Shown one piece after another: positions 1-9,800 of a stretch of 16,278 nucleotides of DNA. Under the pieces are notes generated by a model. The model ran no database searches. It was given only the letters and a program-made list of their open reading frames with translations, and was not told the origin of the DNA. Location: positions 1 to 16,278 of the forward strand of contig JAIVFH010000521.1 in assembly GCA_025765595.1 (NCBI GenBank), given 5' to 3'. The number at the start of each line of letters is the position of its first letter. Position 1 is the stretch's first letter. This stretch comes from Obelidium mucronatum (lineage: Eukaryota > Chytridiomycota > Chytridiomycetes > Chytridiales > Chytriomycetaceae). The position numbers and the translations under genes are program-made.

Positions 1-2758
1 GAACTACAAAGTGAGTCCTTCTTCAAAGCAAAAGCGAAAGAAGAAAAAAAAAGTCTTAACCGTTCAAATTCCGGTTTCCAAAAGTTGATGAACGATCGCG
101 CATTTGACCTGAGTTGGAAAATGTTGAGCAGTTCGCTTTTTGCTTTTTCCACGTCGTTGAAGATGTTTTTGTATATCCAATAAGACTGTTTGAAAAAAAA
201 AAAATTCGGTTGTATAGAACTCCCCAACTAACTTCCTTGCTTCGGAATACCTTCCAAAACGGCTTATGTTGCCATTTCTTCTTATCAAAGTGTTTCATGT
301 ACGCCAATTCTCGAAGAATCGCCTGATATGCAAGAACCGACTCATCACCACCCTCCACATCATCAAATTCAAGAGGAGTCAAAGACCCATCCTTGTTCAA
401 AGAATTCCTTGCCAGAACTTGCATCACATAATCAGCCTGAAAATAAATAATAAAAAAACCCACCCTTTTAGATAAATGACAAAAAAAAATATAGACGGCA
501 GTATTTTTTTGTTCAACACTTACATCCAATGTCCGCGCCGACAACGCTTTACACAAATACGAAACTAATCCATACTGGACATCCAAAATTGTTTCCTGCT
601 CTTTTGTGCCCGAATTCTCTGGAACCAATGGCAAAGCCATTTCAAAATACCCAATCACAAGCTCAGGACTAGAAACACCCCCTCCACCACCACCACCACC
701 GCTACTATTACCAGCCAGAATCGCCATTTTCGCAAGCATAAAGGGATACCTCCAATCCTCTGGATCCTTTTTCCAAGCCCTTTTGAAGGCTGCAGTCCCA
801 CGACTCACGAGAAGCGCCTTCCCCTGTACTTCAGCTGCGAATCCTTCAACAACTGCTGCTGCTGCTGCTGTTGCACCACCACCACCACCACCACCACCAC
901 ACCACCACCACCACCACCACACCACCACCACCACCACCACCACCACCGCGACCATCCCCAATCAAATCCTCATACCTCGATTTCCACAACCCCAGCCCCT
1001 TCAATTCATTCGATTTCACTGACAGACAGCTCATGGGCGCTGCAATCATTGAATAACACAAGAACCCGTAATTCCCCCAAATAAACATGGCTTGCTCTGA
1101 AATTGGTGCGTCTGTTTCAAATTGACCGTCATTGAAACTTGCGAATTCGCGATGGTGGAGTAAACTCTGTGCTTGTTCGTAGCAGTGGAATGATTGCTTT
1201 TTTTTTTTTTTTTTTGTGGTCATTCGTTAGAGTGGTGATTTAAGTGGCCACCAGTTGGCGATGGCTGTTTCCTTACCCGCTGATAATTCCGAATCAATTC
1301 TAGGTTCGAAATGATATCATTCGCATTCCATGACAAGTACTCATAAGACAAGGAGCAGAATGCGTCGGCTGCCGTAAGCCATGCAGTCACGCTGAAGGGA
1401 TTCACATACAAGTTAAACTGTTGTTCAAAAATTATATATAAAAAAAAAGGCGGGGTAAGTCAACAATGAATAAGACAGTTCAGATGTAGCATTGCCATCC
1501 AAAAAAAAGGAGAAAAAAAAAACGGAGACATAACCCACCAGAAACTCATCAACCGCTAATTCAAGATTCTCAAAGCTCTTTTTCGTTTTGATACCAATGA
1601 TGGCGCGTTTTTGAAGACATGCAAACTTTCCACGAATAAAGAACAAACTCTTATAGACTCCTATTTAAAATGTAGAAGAAGACAAAAAAGAAGAAGAAAA
1701 GGAAAGAAAAGTTGGAGACCCCCTTTCAAAGATAAAGAAAAAAAGCCACATTACCTAAATATGGAGTCTTTGCGGGTACCAATTCTAAAGTACCCAACGG
1801 TCGAACTTGCTTTCCACGGATCCCAGATTGAAGGAATTGACTGATAATCTTTCGATTGAACGCAACCTCAGCTATTACAAAACGAAAATTAACTTCAATG
1901 TCATGTACACAAAAGAAAAGAAAAAAATTACAATTTGTAAATGGCGGCTCCACAAAATGCTCAGATATACTCTCAAAGGTATCTCGGATATCATTTGTTA
2001 TCGCCTTTATATTCCGCGTCGCCAACTTGTCCATAACAAATGCGGAAAGCGGTGCAAACACTTCAGCTGCAGCCGCCATATCAAGATCACGAAGTTGACT
2101 ATTGTGTTCAAGAAGTAAGGAGTTTGGATCCACCTTCATTAGATCATTGAAGAAAAAAAAAATTCAGGAACAAACATTCGCCTCTTTTTTTTGGTTACCA
2201 GCACCCAGCTCTTACCGTGTTTGTGACACCATACATGCAACAGAAACCTTGATACAATTCACTCATTGATTCACCGCCTTTCGCTGCAACGCAGTGCCGT
2301 ATCAGCAACTTCAACAGGAACGCTAGACCACAAAAAAAAAATCAGCCAGACCCACAAAGCAAGCCATCGCCGCCCCTCAAAGAACCATTTTACCATCATC
2401 TCGAGCACAAATCCCCACCTCCCCCAACTGAGAATGAGCGAAAAAGATCCAATCCAACGCAATATGCTTGTCTTTTCTTGTTTCCAAAGACTTGCACACA
2501 TAAAACATGAGACTCCACGACCGAATCACAAATTGAACCAATAGCTCGTTATTTCTATATTTTGAATATCCGCATGATTTTACAATCGTCCAGGCGAAAC
2601 GGACAAGGACAAAGAAAGCCGCTAGACATTCCTCAAATGCAGCGTCCGCGCTTGAAAACCCCATGAAATCAAGAATAGGGAGCATTGCATTGGGGTCCTT
2701 GAGAATCCTGAAGAGGTGTAAACTTCCTGTTAAAACCTATCGTCTCAACCCAAAAAAA

Positions 2759-2795
<37 letters not shown>

Positions 2796-5699
2796 AAAGA
2801 AAGGAATAATATTTATCTTCTGGCTCGTTCACTGCCAACATGTCCAAAACAGCTTTAAGCAATTTCGAGATCTACATTTTTTCAAGTTAAGGTTTCTCTT
2901 CAAATATACACGTTTTTTGACATACTTGTTCAATATTCCTGAGCACATCTCCTACAAGGACATTCTTGACACGAGAAACAACCAAAAACAGTCGACTCAA
3001 GAACCCCTCAGTAGCCATTCCTTCCATCGCTTCATAGGAAGTCGCAAGCATTGTCAAAATTCGAATTCTCTGTTCTACAGGAAGGACCAAAACCAGAGCA
3101 TTGGCGGGAAAGATGAGGCTCCTGTCCACAACATCGCCAGCAAATAAAATTAATGAGAACCAAGACGGAAACGAATTGTCCTGAAATAGCAGCGGATGGA
3201 GCTTGGTTATGACCGAGGTATAATTTTGATCTGAAAAGTCTTGTTCTGCCCCTCGAAGGTAGCTTTCGAGCGATAGAAACTGTAGACGAGATTTGATTGT
3301 ATCTCTGTTGATTTGGGAGCTAAAAGGGCTAAAATAGATGTCAGAAACATGGGGGTTTCAAGTACAAAATTAGGACTACCAACCAGTTGGGAAGAACGAT
3401 GGGATCTATGTTCAACTGAAATGAAAGTTCAAGGCATCGTTTGTAAATTGCAACAGCTATATTGATTTGGTTAAAGTGTTCTGCCATTTGAGATTGAAGC
3501 CAGCATTTTCTGAGGGATATTTGAATACATGTGTTAGGCTATCCATTTCCACATACCTCAGCGCCCATTCTTTGCTCATTGTGGCAACAAGACTTGGATT
3601 GAATGCAATCGCTTCAGTTATCAAAGCCCACCAAGATTCCAGCACGGCTGTATGCCGATTAACTTTCATCGCAGACTCTGGCCCAGATGCACTCAATTCC
3701 AAAATGCCATCGAAAATCAATTCACAAACAGATAAAATCAACTATGCAAGAGAAAAAATCAGAGAGCTCAAACAAAAAATGATTACCAAAATTGTCCCTC
3801 ACTTGTAACGTCTGTTCTGTGAGCTCCTGCAAACCAACAAAAGAGGATCCGCAACCCTTGTCCTCCATCTCCACCAATAATAGAAGCACTGTCTCCCTCA
3901 AACCAACTGGCCAAACATTTTCGAGTTCATTCAACATTACACGGCTTAGAAAGTCATGAGACAATTTCACAATATTTCCTTCGCATTTGAGATTCTCAAG
4001 GTAATTGACGATTTCATTTTGTTGCAAAGTGCCTGGATTACTATCACGACTTAGGAAACATGAACGTTTTTAACGTGGTACTACATATCCCATTCAATTC
4101 ACAGACACATACAGTGGTCGGCACGTGGAGTCTTCACTTTTCCCATCCATTGTTTCCAATCTTATGCCATTCATGGAATTGGTTAGCCTTCTTTCAAACT
4201 CATCCAAGAATCCCACAGTTTCTTTGGGGAATACTAGGTGTTCACGAAAGCAAATGGATTGAATGTCTCCGGTTGTGGGCAAAATTTCGTCTTGCAATGT
4301 GGAATAGAATTCTTCGTCAGGAATTAAATCGTGTTCCAGTTCGATATCCTGAAGGGATGGTTCTGGTACTGGTTCGCCCTTCTTTCTTTTGGAAGCTCTG
4401 TAAAAGCGACAAGATACAAGTCAAAACCAAAGCTGCATCAATGCATGTTAAAAGAATAAGCCGTTGACGGCGATAAGGTCTTCCTACCGAGCTTCTAAAT
4501 CTCGAAATCGCTTGCGTCGTTTCGCTGGAGACTGTTTGATCCGCGTTTTGATGCTGGGAGTCGATGCACCAGATTTCTCCTCCTCAGCCTCATTCTTTGG
4601 AGATTCGTCTTCACCCTCTTCTTTTTCTGCTCCCATAGGTTCGTCCATGTCTGTTTCTTTGGCATCTTTGTCTTCCTTGTCTTTCGTGTCTTCAATGTCT
4701 TCTTTGGGTAATGCAGGGGTATCTGATGGATTGTTTCCTTCCGCTTGATTTGTTTCCTCAGTAATTTTCACAGACTCGTTTTCATCCAAAATAGCGTCAT
4801 CATCGGCCTCCGGATTTATTGCAAAAACCTTCTTCGGGGACTCAGCGGTATTGATCAGAATAGATATTGGCGTGCTTAGCAGCTGAGCGCGTTCATCATC
4901 ATCAAGTGCAATCCCTCGATTCTCCATCTCGGACTCAAAGTTGATGAAGAGAGACGATAGCAGGGATCCGTATTCGGTCCAAGATACTTTCGAAGACAGT
5001 GCAATTGACACTGGGCGCAGCAAGACAGTGGATGGCGGCTGCTTTGGACGCGTCGACGCGGCCTCGTCCAGCATTTCGTTGCGCATGGCGATGGCCGGCG
5101 CGTACCCGGGACACACGGCCAGCAGCAGGTCCGTTGCGGCAGCGCACGTCGCAAAGTCGCCGGCGGCAAACGACGCGTCGGCCAGGCCGCGCAGCGCAGA
5201 AAAGTAGTCGGCGCGCGTGGCGCTCGCGCGCACGGCGGCGGCGAACGCGGCGGCGGCGGCAGCGGGGGCGCCGAGGCTGAGGCGCGCCAGGCCGAGCCAC
5301 GCGGCGGCGCTCGACGCGTCGGCGGCGGCGGCGGCGGCGTAGTGGGCGCGCGCGGCGGCGGCGTCGGTGCTGCGCACGAGCGCGGCGAACGACAGGTGCG
5401 CCGCGTGCTGCAGCGCGCGCTGCTGTTCGGACACGTCGCCGTCGCCGTCGCGCTGTTCGGACACGCCCAGCGCGCCGTGGCCAAGCAGCTGCGCGTACTG
5501 CGCCACGAGCGCCTCGCTGCGCGGCTGCCGCTGCAGGCGGCGCAGCGTGTCGAGACACGCCTGGATCTGCGCGCCGCGTTGTCGTGCTGAGTCAGCATTG
5601 CATTTCACTGGCAGCCATCAATCGCACCTGCTTCTCCTTCGACGGCGCCTCGTGTCTCTGCTGCCGCATGCGCCGCTGGTCGTTGAGCGCGGCGAACAT
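1..5699 (-). CDS. Hir3/CABIN1-like subunit of the HIR histone chaperone complex (partial, multi-exon)
   Basis: Family role: Hir3/CABIN1 is the large TPR scaffold of the nuclear HIRA/HIR complex, which deposits H3-H4 independently of replication. Inferred exons, 5' to 3': 5699-5628, 5566-4488, 4397-4113, 4049-3803, 3741-3557, 3509-3384, 3328-2926, 2871-?, about 2726-2394, 2322-2216, 2133-1932, 1871-1755, 1660-1539, 1417-1277, 1196-524, 436-251, 185-61, then off the left edge. Visible: an Ala-rich TPR-like N-terminus, an acidic stretch followed by a basic patch (KRRKRFRDLEAR, then SKRKK) as in CABIN1, the segment EDWRYPFMLAKM, the Hir3-type DKKKWQHKPFWK, and FWKPEFER near the end. The start follows from MFAALND plus an in-phase first intron. 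Phases agree at all junctions except around the A34 tract (2760-2793) and inside the ACC repeat (875-947), where the frame is broken. The C-terminus lies outside the window. The family call rests on recalled motifs. Confidence 0.82.
875..947. repeat. Interrupted (ACC/GGT)n microsatellite inside a Hir3/CABIN1-like exon
   Basis: On the plus strand there are 8, then 6, then 9 ACC units, separated by two lone AC dinucleotides at 899-900 and 919-920. Read on minus it encodes Gly runs, but each AC shifts the frame, so the Gly frame entering from the 5' side is not the frame that leaves towards the Ala run and the conserved EDWRYPF segment. A CAG/GCA run (about 855-870) adjoins it, and a shorter in-frame GGT run lies at about 683-703. 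Confidence 0.9.
2760..2793. repeat. 34-nt A homopolymer in the Hir3/CABIN1-like gene
   Basis: An uninterrupted run of 34 A on plus (T on the coding strand) lies between the exon starting at 2871 and the exon starting near 2726 or 2707. No canonical GT donor of the right phase is visible upstream of it. A GT directly after the tract would fit only if the tract length differs by one base. Confidence 0.9.
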
Positions 5700-5740
5700 T
5701 TTTTTATTTTATTTTTATTTATTTTTAATTTAAATATAAT
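5698..5740. promoter_or_regulatory. Pure A/T divergent promoter between the Hir3/CABIN1-like and PSMG1-like genes
   Basis: These 43 nucleotides contain no G or C and lie between the minus-strand start codon (5699) and the first supported codon of the plus gene (5748). The spacing leaves room only for a shared bidirectional promoter, and the pure A/T composition contrasts with the GC-rich sequence on the left. Promoter function is inferred from position. Confidence 0.5.
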
Positions 5741-5747
5741 CAAAGCA

Positions 5748-6737
5748 TTGGACGCGTACGAAGAAGAGGAGCAGCTCGAGCAAAACACCTTAGCCGAAAC
5801 TGCCGCAACGGTCGCGGTGGCGCCAATCGAGGCGAGTCGGCTGCTCATTGTGGCAACATGCAAGGAAGCCGCGGCGCTGCTGGCAAGGCTGCCCCGCAGC
5901 GACGCTGGCAACTCAATCAAGGCGGTCGTGCTGTCAAACAGCGTCAAGACGGTATTGATTGATTGATTGATTGATCTCATCCGATGCGCTTGGCGAGATG
6001 CGAGCCTGGGACTTGAATCCCTGGACGTTAAACCAAGTAAACTGAAATTTAGGAACGCAATTCATGGAACTGCTCTGTGGGTACAGGCGCCGGCGCAATT
6101 CTCCACCAAGTATCTCCTGGAGTCTTTGCTGTTGATTTAAGCACTGTTGACTTGGATCTGTCTTACGTGGACTTGACTTCAAAACTCTTTGCCTCACTTG
6201 GTCCTTTGCCTCCTTCGGATGGTGTTCTGATTTTGGACAGAAAGATTGGCTTTGTTTCTACATCTGCAATGGATTTAGATGATTCTGATGATGTTGCTTC
6301 TGACTTGCCTGCATTGATTCAATCTTCAGCATCCCCAGTCAAAGAGGCATTGGTGCGTATCGCCTTTTCGAACGACGAATTAAAACCAAAGTGTCTGATT
6401 CCCTTTCTATACTCTGCAGTCGAGATTCCCTCCTTTCCTTCCACCAAATGTACTTACTGGATGGAGCGCTGCTGTCCTCACTCATGTAAACTCAAAAAAA
6501 AACTATGTATTTCTATTTACTAATCCGCGCACCAATTTTTTGATTTAGTGTGAATCCAAATCCATTCCATGTCACAGTTTCATTTCGCGGGTCTCGAATC
6601 CAAGCGTCTTTTCAGAAGCTAAAATTCTTGAACACTTTGCCGTCACCACCACCAACTTGACAACAAAAATGGCTGGTCTCACTGTGAATTCAGATGCAGG
6701 AAAACCTGAATTATCCTCGAATGCTTTGTTTTTGTAG
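5748..6737 (+). CDS. Proteasome assembly chaperone 1-like protein (PSMG1/Pba1 family)
   Basis: Family role: PSMG1/Pba1 pairs with PSMG2/Pba2 to guide assembly of the 20S proteasome alpha ring. Exons: 5748-5951, 6053-6352, 6420-6485, 6549-6737, all in phase 0, giving about 252 residues (human PSMG1 is slightly longer). Introns are 101, 67 and 63 nt. Visible: an acidic N-terminal patch (YEEEEQ), a strand like the family's core (RLLIVATCKEAA), and late segments PPNVLTGWSAAVLTH and SIPCHSFISRVSNPSVFSEA, matching the PSMG1 order Pro-Asn-(Ile/Val)...AAVLS...IPA. The recognition is by resemblance, so moderate. No ATG precedes exon 1 in frame; 5748 is an in-frame TTG, one base from ATG, used here as a provisional start. 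A Harbinger element begins 14 nt after the stop. Confidence 0.58.
5952..6052. other. First intron of the PSMG1-like gene with a (GATT)n run and a hairpin resembling a tRNA T-arm
   Basis: The 101-nt intron opens with GTATTG followed by about five GATT units, then a hairpin with CCTGGGA pairing imperfectly to TCCCTGG around a CTTGAA loop, bounded by TTGG and CCAA. On minus it reads GGGATTCAAGTCCC, close to a box B/T-arm, followed downstream by an (ATCA)n tail. This arrangement resembles a short tRNA-derived SINE in antisense, but box A is weak and the T-arm has one extra base. Confidence 0.4.
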
Positions 6738-6751
6738 TGACATCACAATAA

Positions 6752-6766
6752 GGGTGACTTTATAAA
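6752..6766 (+). repeat. Left terminal inverted repeat of the Harbinger element
   Basis: GGGTGACTTTATAAA, exactly inverted at 9801-9815. The match stops after 15 bases (C on the left against T on the right). The TAA target duplication precedes it at 6749-6751. Confidence 0.95.
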
Positions 6767-6849
6767 CCCGATTCAAAAATTGAAAATGATGCCATTTCTG
6801 TTGCTCAATTTCGAGAAAAATGAAAATTTAAAATTCACACGTTTTGCAT

Positions 6850-6878
6850 TGATTCAAAATATAAACAAATTTGAATCA
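6850..6878. repeat. Subterminal 9-bp inverted repeat in front of the transposase start
   Basis: TGATTCAAA (6850-6858) and TTTGAATCA (6870-6878) form a perfect palindrome with an 11-nt spacer. The right arm ends on the A of the transposase ATG. Related words (GATTCAAAAATTG at about 6770; TTTCAAATTTCAAA near 9685) occur near both ends of the element. Possible binding site of the element's own protein; the function is inferred. Confidence 0.5.
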
Positions 6879-8197
6879 TGTCTATCATGCAGCTTGGCTT
6901 GCTTCTTTGGACAAGGCAGCGTCAAGCAAAATTTCGACGGAGCCTTGGCAGTCAATCTGTTCTAAAGCTGCGCAAGCGGCGCACAACAATTCTGCGTGGA
7001 GGACGATTTTACGAGCATGATCTGTTGACAGGCAGTGACGAGAACTTCAAGGATCGGTTGCGCATTGGAAAGCTCACTTTTCATTGGCTCTGTTCCCAGC
7101 TTTATCCATACCTTGCAAGGGACACCTCCGGTAACAATTTCGAAAGCACTTTGGATTGGTGTTATTTATTATATTCAATGCAGGGCGTGGCAATCCGATT
7201 TATCCAGACAAGCAAGTTGCAGTGGCATTGTACCGCCTTGCCACAGGAAACTCCTATCAATCAATCGGAGACACATTTGGAATTGCCGAGAGCACAGCAC
7301 TGATGATCTGCAACAGCGTGGTTCATTCAATTGTTGACCATTTTGAAAAAGGCACTATTCGGTTAGTTGTTACATTGTTGCATTATTCAAATCTATCTAA
7401 ATCAGTTTCAAAGATTGCCAGCAAAGGAGGATGAAAGAGCATGGTCAAGAATGGAAGATGTTTACTTTCAACGAGACGGAGTCAGAGGTTTCTGTCTTGC
7501 CATAGATGGTGTCCATATACCCATTTTAAAACCCGCAAGCGACGTGTGGAACAGTTACATCAACCGAAAGGGGTATGCATCAATCGCATTCCAAGTAATG
7601 GTTGATCGGGAAGCAAGTATTCGCTTTGTATGTTAATTTTTTTATCATTGTCGGCCTATTGAAAACCCATAGATCGGAGGCGGTGCTCCTGGAAGCATGC
7701 ATGATGCTCGCGTTCTTCGATTGACCAGCATGCATGGTAGATTATTGAATGGTTTGGTTTTTCCTCATAGATTATGTGTGTTGGGTGATGCCGGATATTC
7801 ACTGCAGAACTGGGTGATGGTCCCATTTCCAGCAAGCACTGCCAATCCAGTGGAAGCGTTCTTCAATACCAAGTTCTCGTCTATGCGAATGGTTGTTGAA
7901 AGAACGTTTGGGATGCTGAAGCAAAGATGGAGAATTCTATTGACAGCCCAACGTGCCTCTCCGGAACGTGCATGTGAAGTCTTCTTTGCCTGTGCTATCC
8001 TTCACAATATCTGTAACGGCCATGCGGATTCTGTTTTTTTGGATACGTGGAACTACTATGAAGACCAAGAGGCAAGCTACAGCGATTCTATTCCAGTTAA
8101 TGTAACTGCTGCCGATGTGAATTCTGCTCTTGTTGAAGAAAGAAATGCAATGTCTGCTCGTCGTCAATTGCTTGCAGATGAGCTTTACTATGAATAA
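6878..8197 (+). CDS. Harbinger transposase (HARBI1-like DDE superfamily endonuclease)
   Basis: Cuts and inserts the surrounding element. Exons 6878-7130, 7184-7361, 7414-7627 and 7673-8197 join to 389 residues without a stop, close to the usual Harbinger transposase length. Introns are 53, 52 and 45 nt, and the phases (1, 2, 0) agree. Motifs: PDKQVAVALYRLATG with a helix-turn-helix-like segment (SYQSIGDTFGIAESTA), first catalytic Asp in LAIDGVHIPI (about D175), GSMHDARVLRL (about 222-232), second Asp in VLGDAGY (about D254) and Glu in VVERTFGMLKQRW (about E291). All three acidic residues are present. The start is the ATG at the end of the palindrome; ATG 6887 is a possible alternative. An AATAAA overlaps the stop codon (8193-8198). 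Confidence 0.92.
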
Positions 8198-8198
8198 A
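8193..8198 (+). terminator. Poly(A) signal overlapping the transposase stop codon
   Basis: AATAAA includes the TAA stop of the transposase (8195-8197). The 3' UTR must therefore be very short or overlap the convergent gene. Confidence 0.5.
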
Positions 8199-8209
8199 AT
8201 CCAATGAAG

Positions 8210-8215
8210 TTTATT
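8210..8215 (-). terminator. Poly(A) signal of the Myb/SANT-like gene
   Basis: AATAAA on minus lies 9 to 14 nt beyond the TGA stop (8224-8226), inside the 26-nt gap between the two element genes. Transcripts of the two genes probably overlap at their 3' ends. Confidence 0.5.
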
Positions 8216-8223
8216 AAATGCTC

Positions 8224-9659
8224 TCAATTTTCCGATTCTTCAGTTTCCTGTTCCGCAGCTTGATGGGAGTTTGTACTTGCAATTGTAGGATTAGGTTGTT
8301 GTAGTGGTGTTTGATATTGCTGCGCCCGATGTGGCTGCTGTGTTTGTTGGGAGGATGAAAACTCATGGTTTGGCATTGGTGGCCATCCATGCTGGATTGA
8401 CTGTTGCTGCACTGGTGGTGGAATCGCTGCTTGATTCGTGTGTGAACCCATGTAACCAAGGAATACGGGGAGTCTGACTTGGAGCAATTGGGTAAACATT
8501 TGCTGTTGTGCCGTTTGTGCTTGCATTTGCTGTGCCATCATTGTTTTAATCATTTCGTTGGTGGATCTTTCGCTTTCGTAAGCTCTGTCTTCCCGCTCCT
8601 GACGGCGAATCTCGGCCAAATCTGTTTTCGATTTTTTGGCAGGCTTGGGGGATTCAAGAGGCGGCAGCCCACGACGATTATTCATACTTGACGAATGAGT
8701 ACGAGATGAGCTGCTGCTTGAATTGTCGGTAACTGACGAATGCGTCGGAGGGAAACGGACAGAAGTGCCTACCGGAGTTGCAACAGATGAAACTGCTTGA
8801 ATAGTATTCGCTTCAGCTTCACCATCTTGCTCGTCGTAACTATCAGCATCACCACCAGCGTCTTCCACCAGCCTATTGCTCCTTTCCTGGCCGTTGCTGC
8901 CACCATTGTCATCACCATCATCGGAACTACTGTCGACAGCATGTGGCCATCCAGATTTGCGCAGTGGACGAATATTCACAGCTGGATTGTCTTGATAAAG
9001 ATCCCCAAGCGCATCATAAACTCCAAGTGACATATCATAACGACCAAGAGTATCGTGCAAACCACCACCCCCAGTCATTGCACACAAATCACGGATTTTC
9101 TAAAAGCAGGCGATTAATTTCTAAGATAGTATGGAACCACACGGAAATGGTTAATAATACCTTGTAAAGCGTCAGAAGGTTCTTAAGTTGTGTTTCAATC
9201 TGCTCCCCAGTGAATTGGCTCAGGTGGAAGCGCTCCCGATTAACCTCTTTTGCAAAGTAATCCCGCATGAACTTTCCTTCAGGAACAAAACCAGGAACAT
9301 CACTGCGAATATTGACATGCAATTCCTTTGCTTCTTGTTTCAAAAGGATGGCGTTCAGCTTGTCACCGTTATGCCTTCATATTCAGTGTATGTCAGCTGG
9401 TGTTACGCTGTCGAAAAGCAACAAACCACACAGTTCGGGGAGTAGCCGCTGCTGCGGCTGCATCACGAGCGGCCTTTACTTCTGCTCGTTTCACCCGCTT
9501 TTCCTCCGCTTCCTTCTTCTTCAGCTCTTGTTCTTTTTTCTTCTGCACAGTCAGTGCAAGCTTCACTTCGGCGGCTCTGGCTCTCTGCTTGTCTTTTTCA
9601 GCCTTTTCCTGGAGGCGCTTGACTTTTTTTGATGCTGGAGAAACTGTTTGGTTGACCAT
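8224..9659 (-). CDS. Harbinger-associated Myb/SANT-like DNA-binding protein
   Basis: In this superfamily a Myb/SANT-like partner binds the element ends and helps bring the transposase into the nucleus. Proposed exons: 9659-9423, 9358-9161 and 9099-8224, about 436 residues. The second junction (AAG|GTATTA...TTTTAG|AAA) is clear; the first is not. Visible: a Lys/Glu/Ala-rich coiled-coil N-terminus (about 10-70), then a Myb/SANT-like core with KFMRDYFAKEVNRERF, FTGEQIETQLKNLLTLYKKI and DALGDLYQDNPAVN, where such domains read ...YDALDELYG-like. A Ser/Asp-rich linker and a Gln-rich C-terminus follow. The first intron needs a weak GTTGCT or GTGTGG donor; the better GTAACA donor breaks phase. The N-terminal edge of the Myb domain is therefore uncertain and may be damaged. 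Confidence 0.72.
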
Positions 9660-9800
9660 TGCTCAGGTTTTGTTATTTTTTCGGTTTCAAATTTCAAACC
9701 TGCTCTACAGGAAGTTTCAATCATTTTTTGATCCAAAATGAGCAAAAAACGCGTCAAAAAAAACGTGTTTTTTTAACAAAAAATTTGGGTTCCAAAGTGA

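Noticed and set aside
606..1056. Plus-strand open frames with His, Thr and Pro runs
   Set aside because: They are the antisense of the GGT repeat inside a well-supported minus-strand exon; the homopolymers come only from the ACC microsatellite.
4941..5590. Long Arg/Ala-rich open frames on both strands in the GC-rich island
   Set aside because: High GC removes stop codons in all frames. Only the minus frame that continues into the acidic and KRRKRF segments agrees with the neighbouring exons.
5955..5975. (GATT)n tandem run as a possible CRISPR or regulatory repeat
   Set aside because: Four-base units with no spacers, inside a eukaryotic intron; a simple repeat, possibly the tail of a SINE-like insert.
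5975..6052. Functional tRNA gene on minus
   Set aside because: A T-arm-like hairpin is present, but with an extra base, no convincing D-arm or anticodon arm, and no matching acceptor stem.
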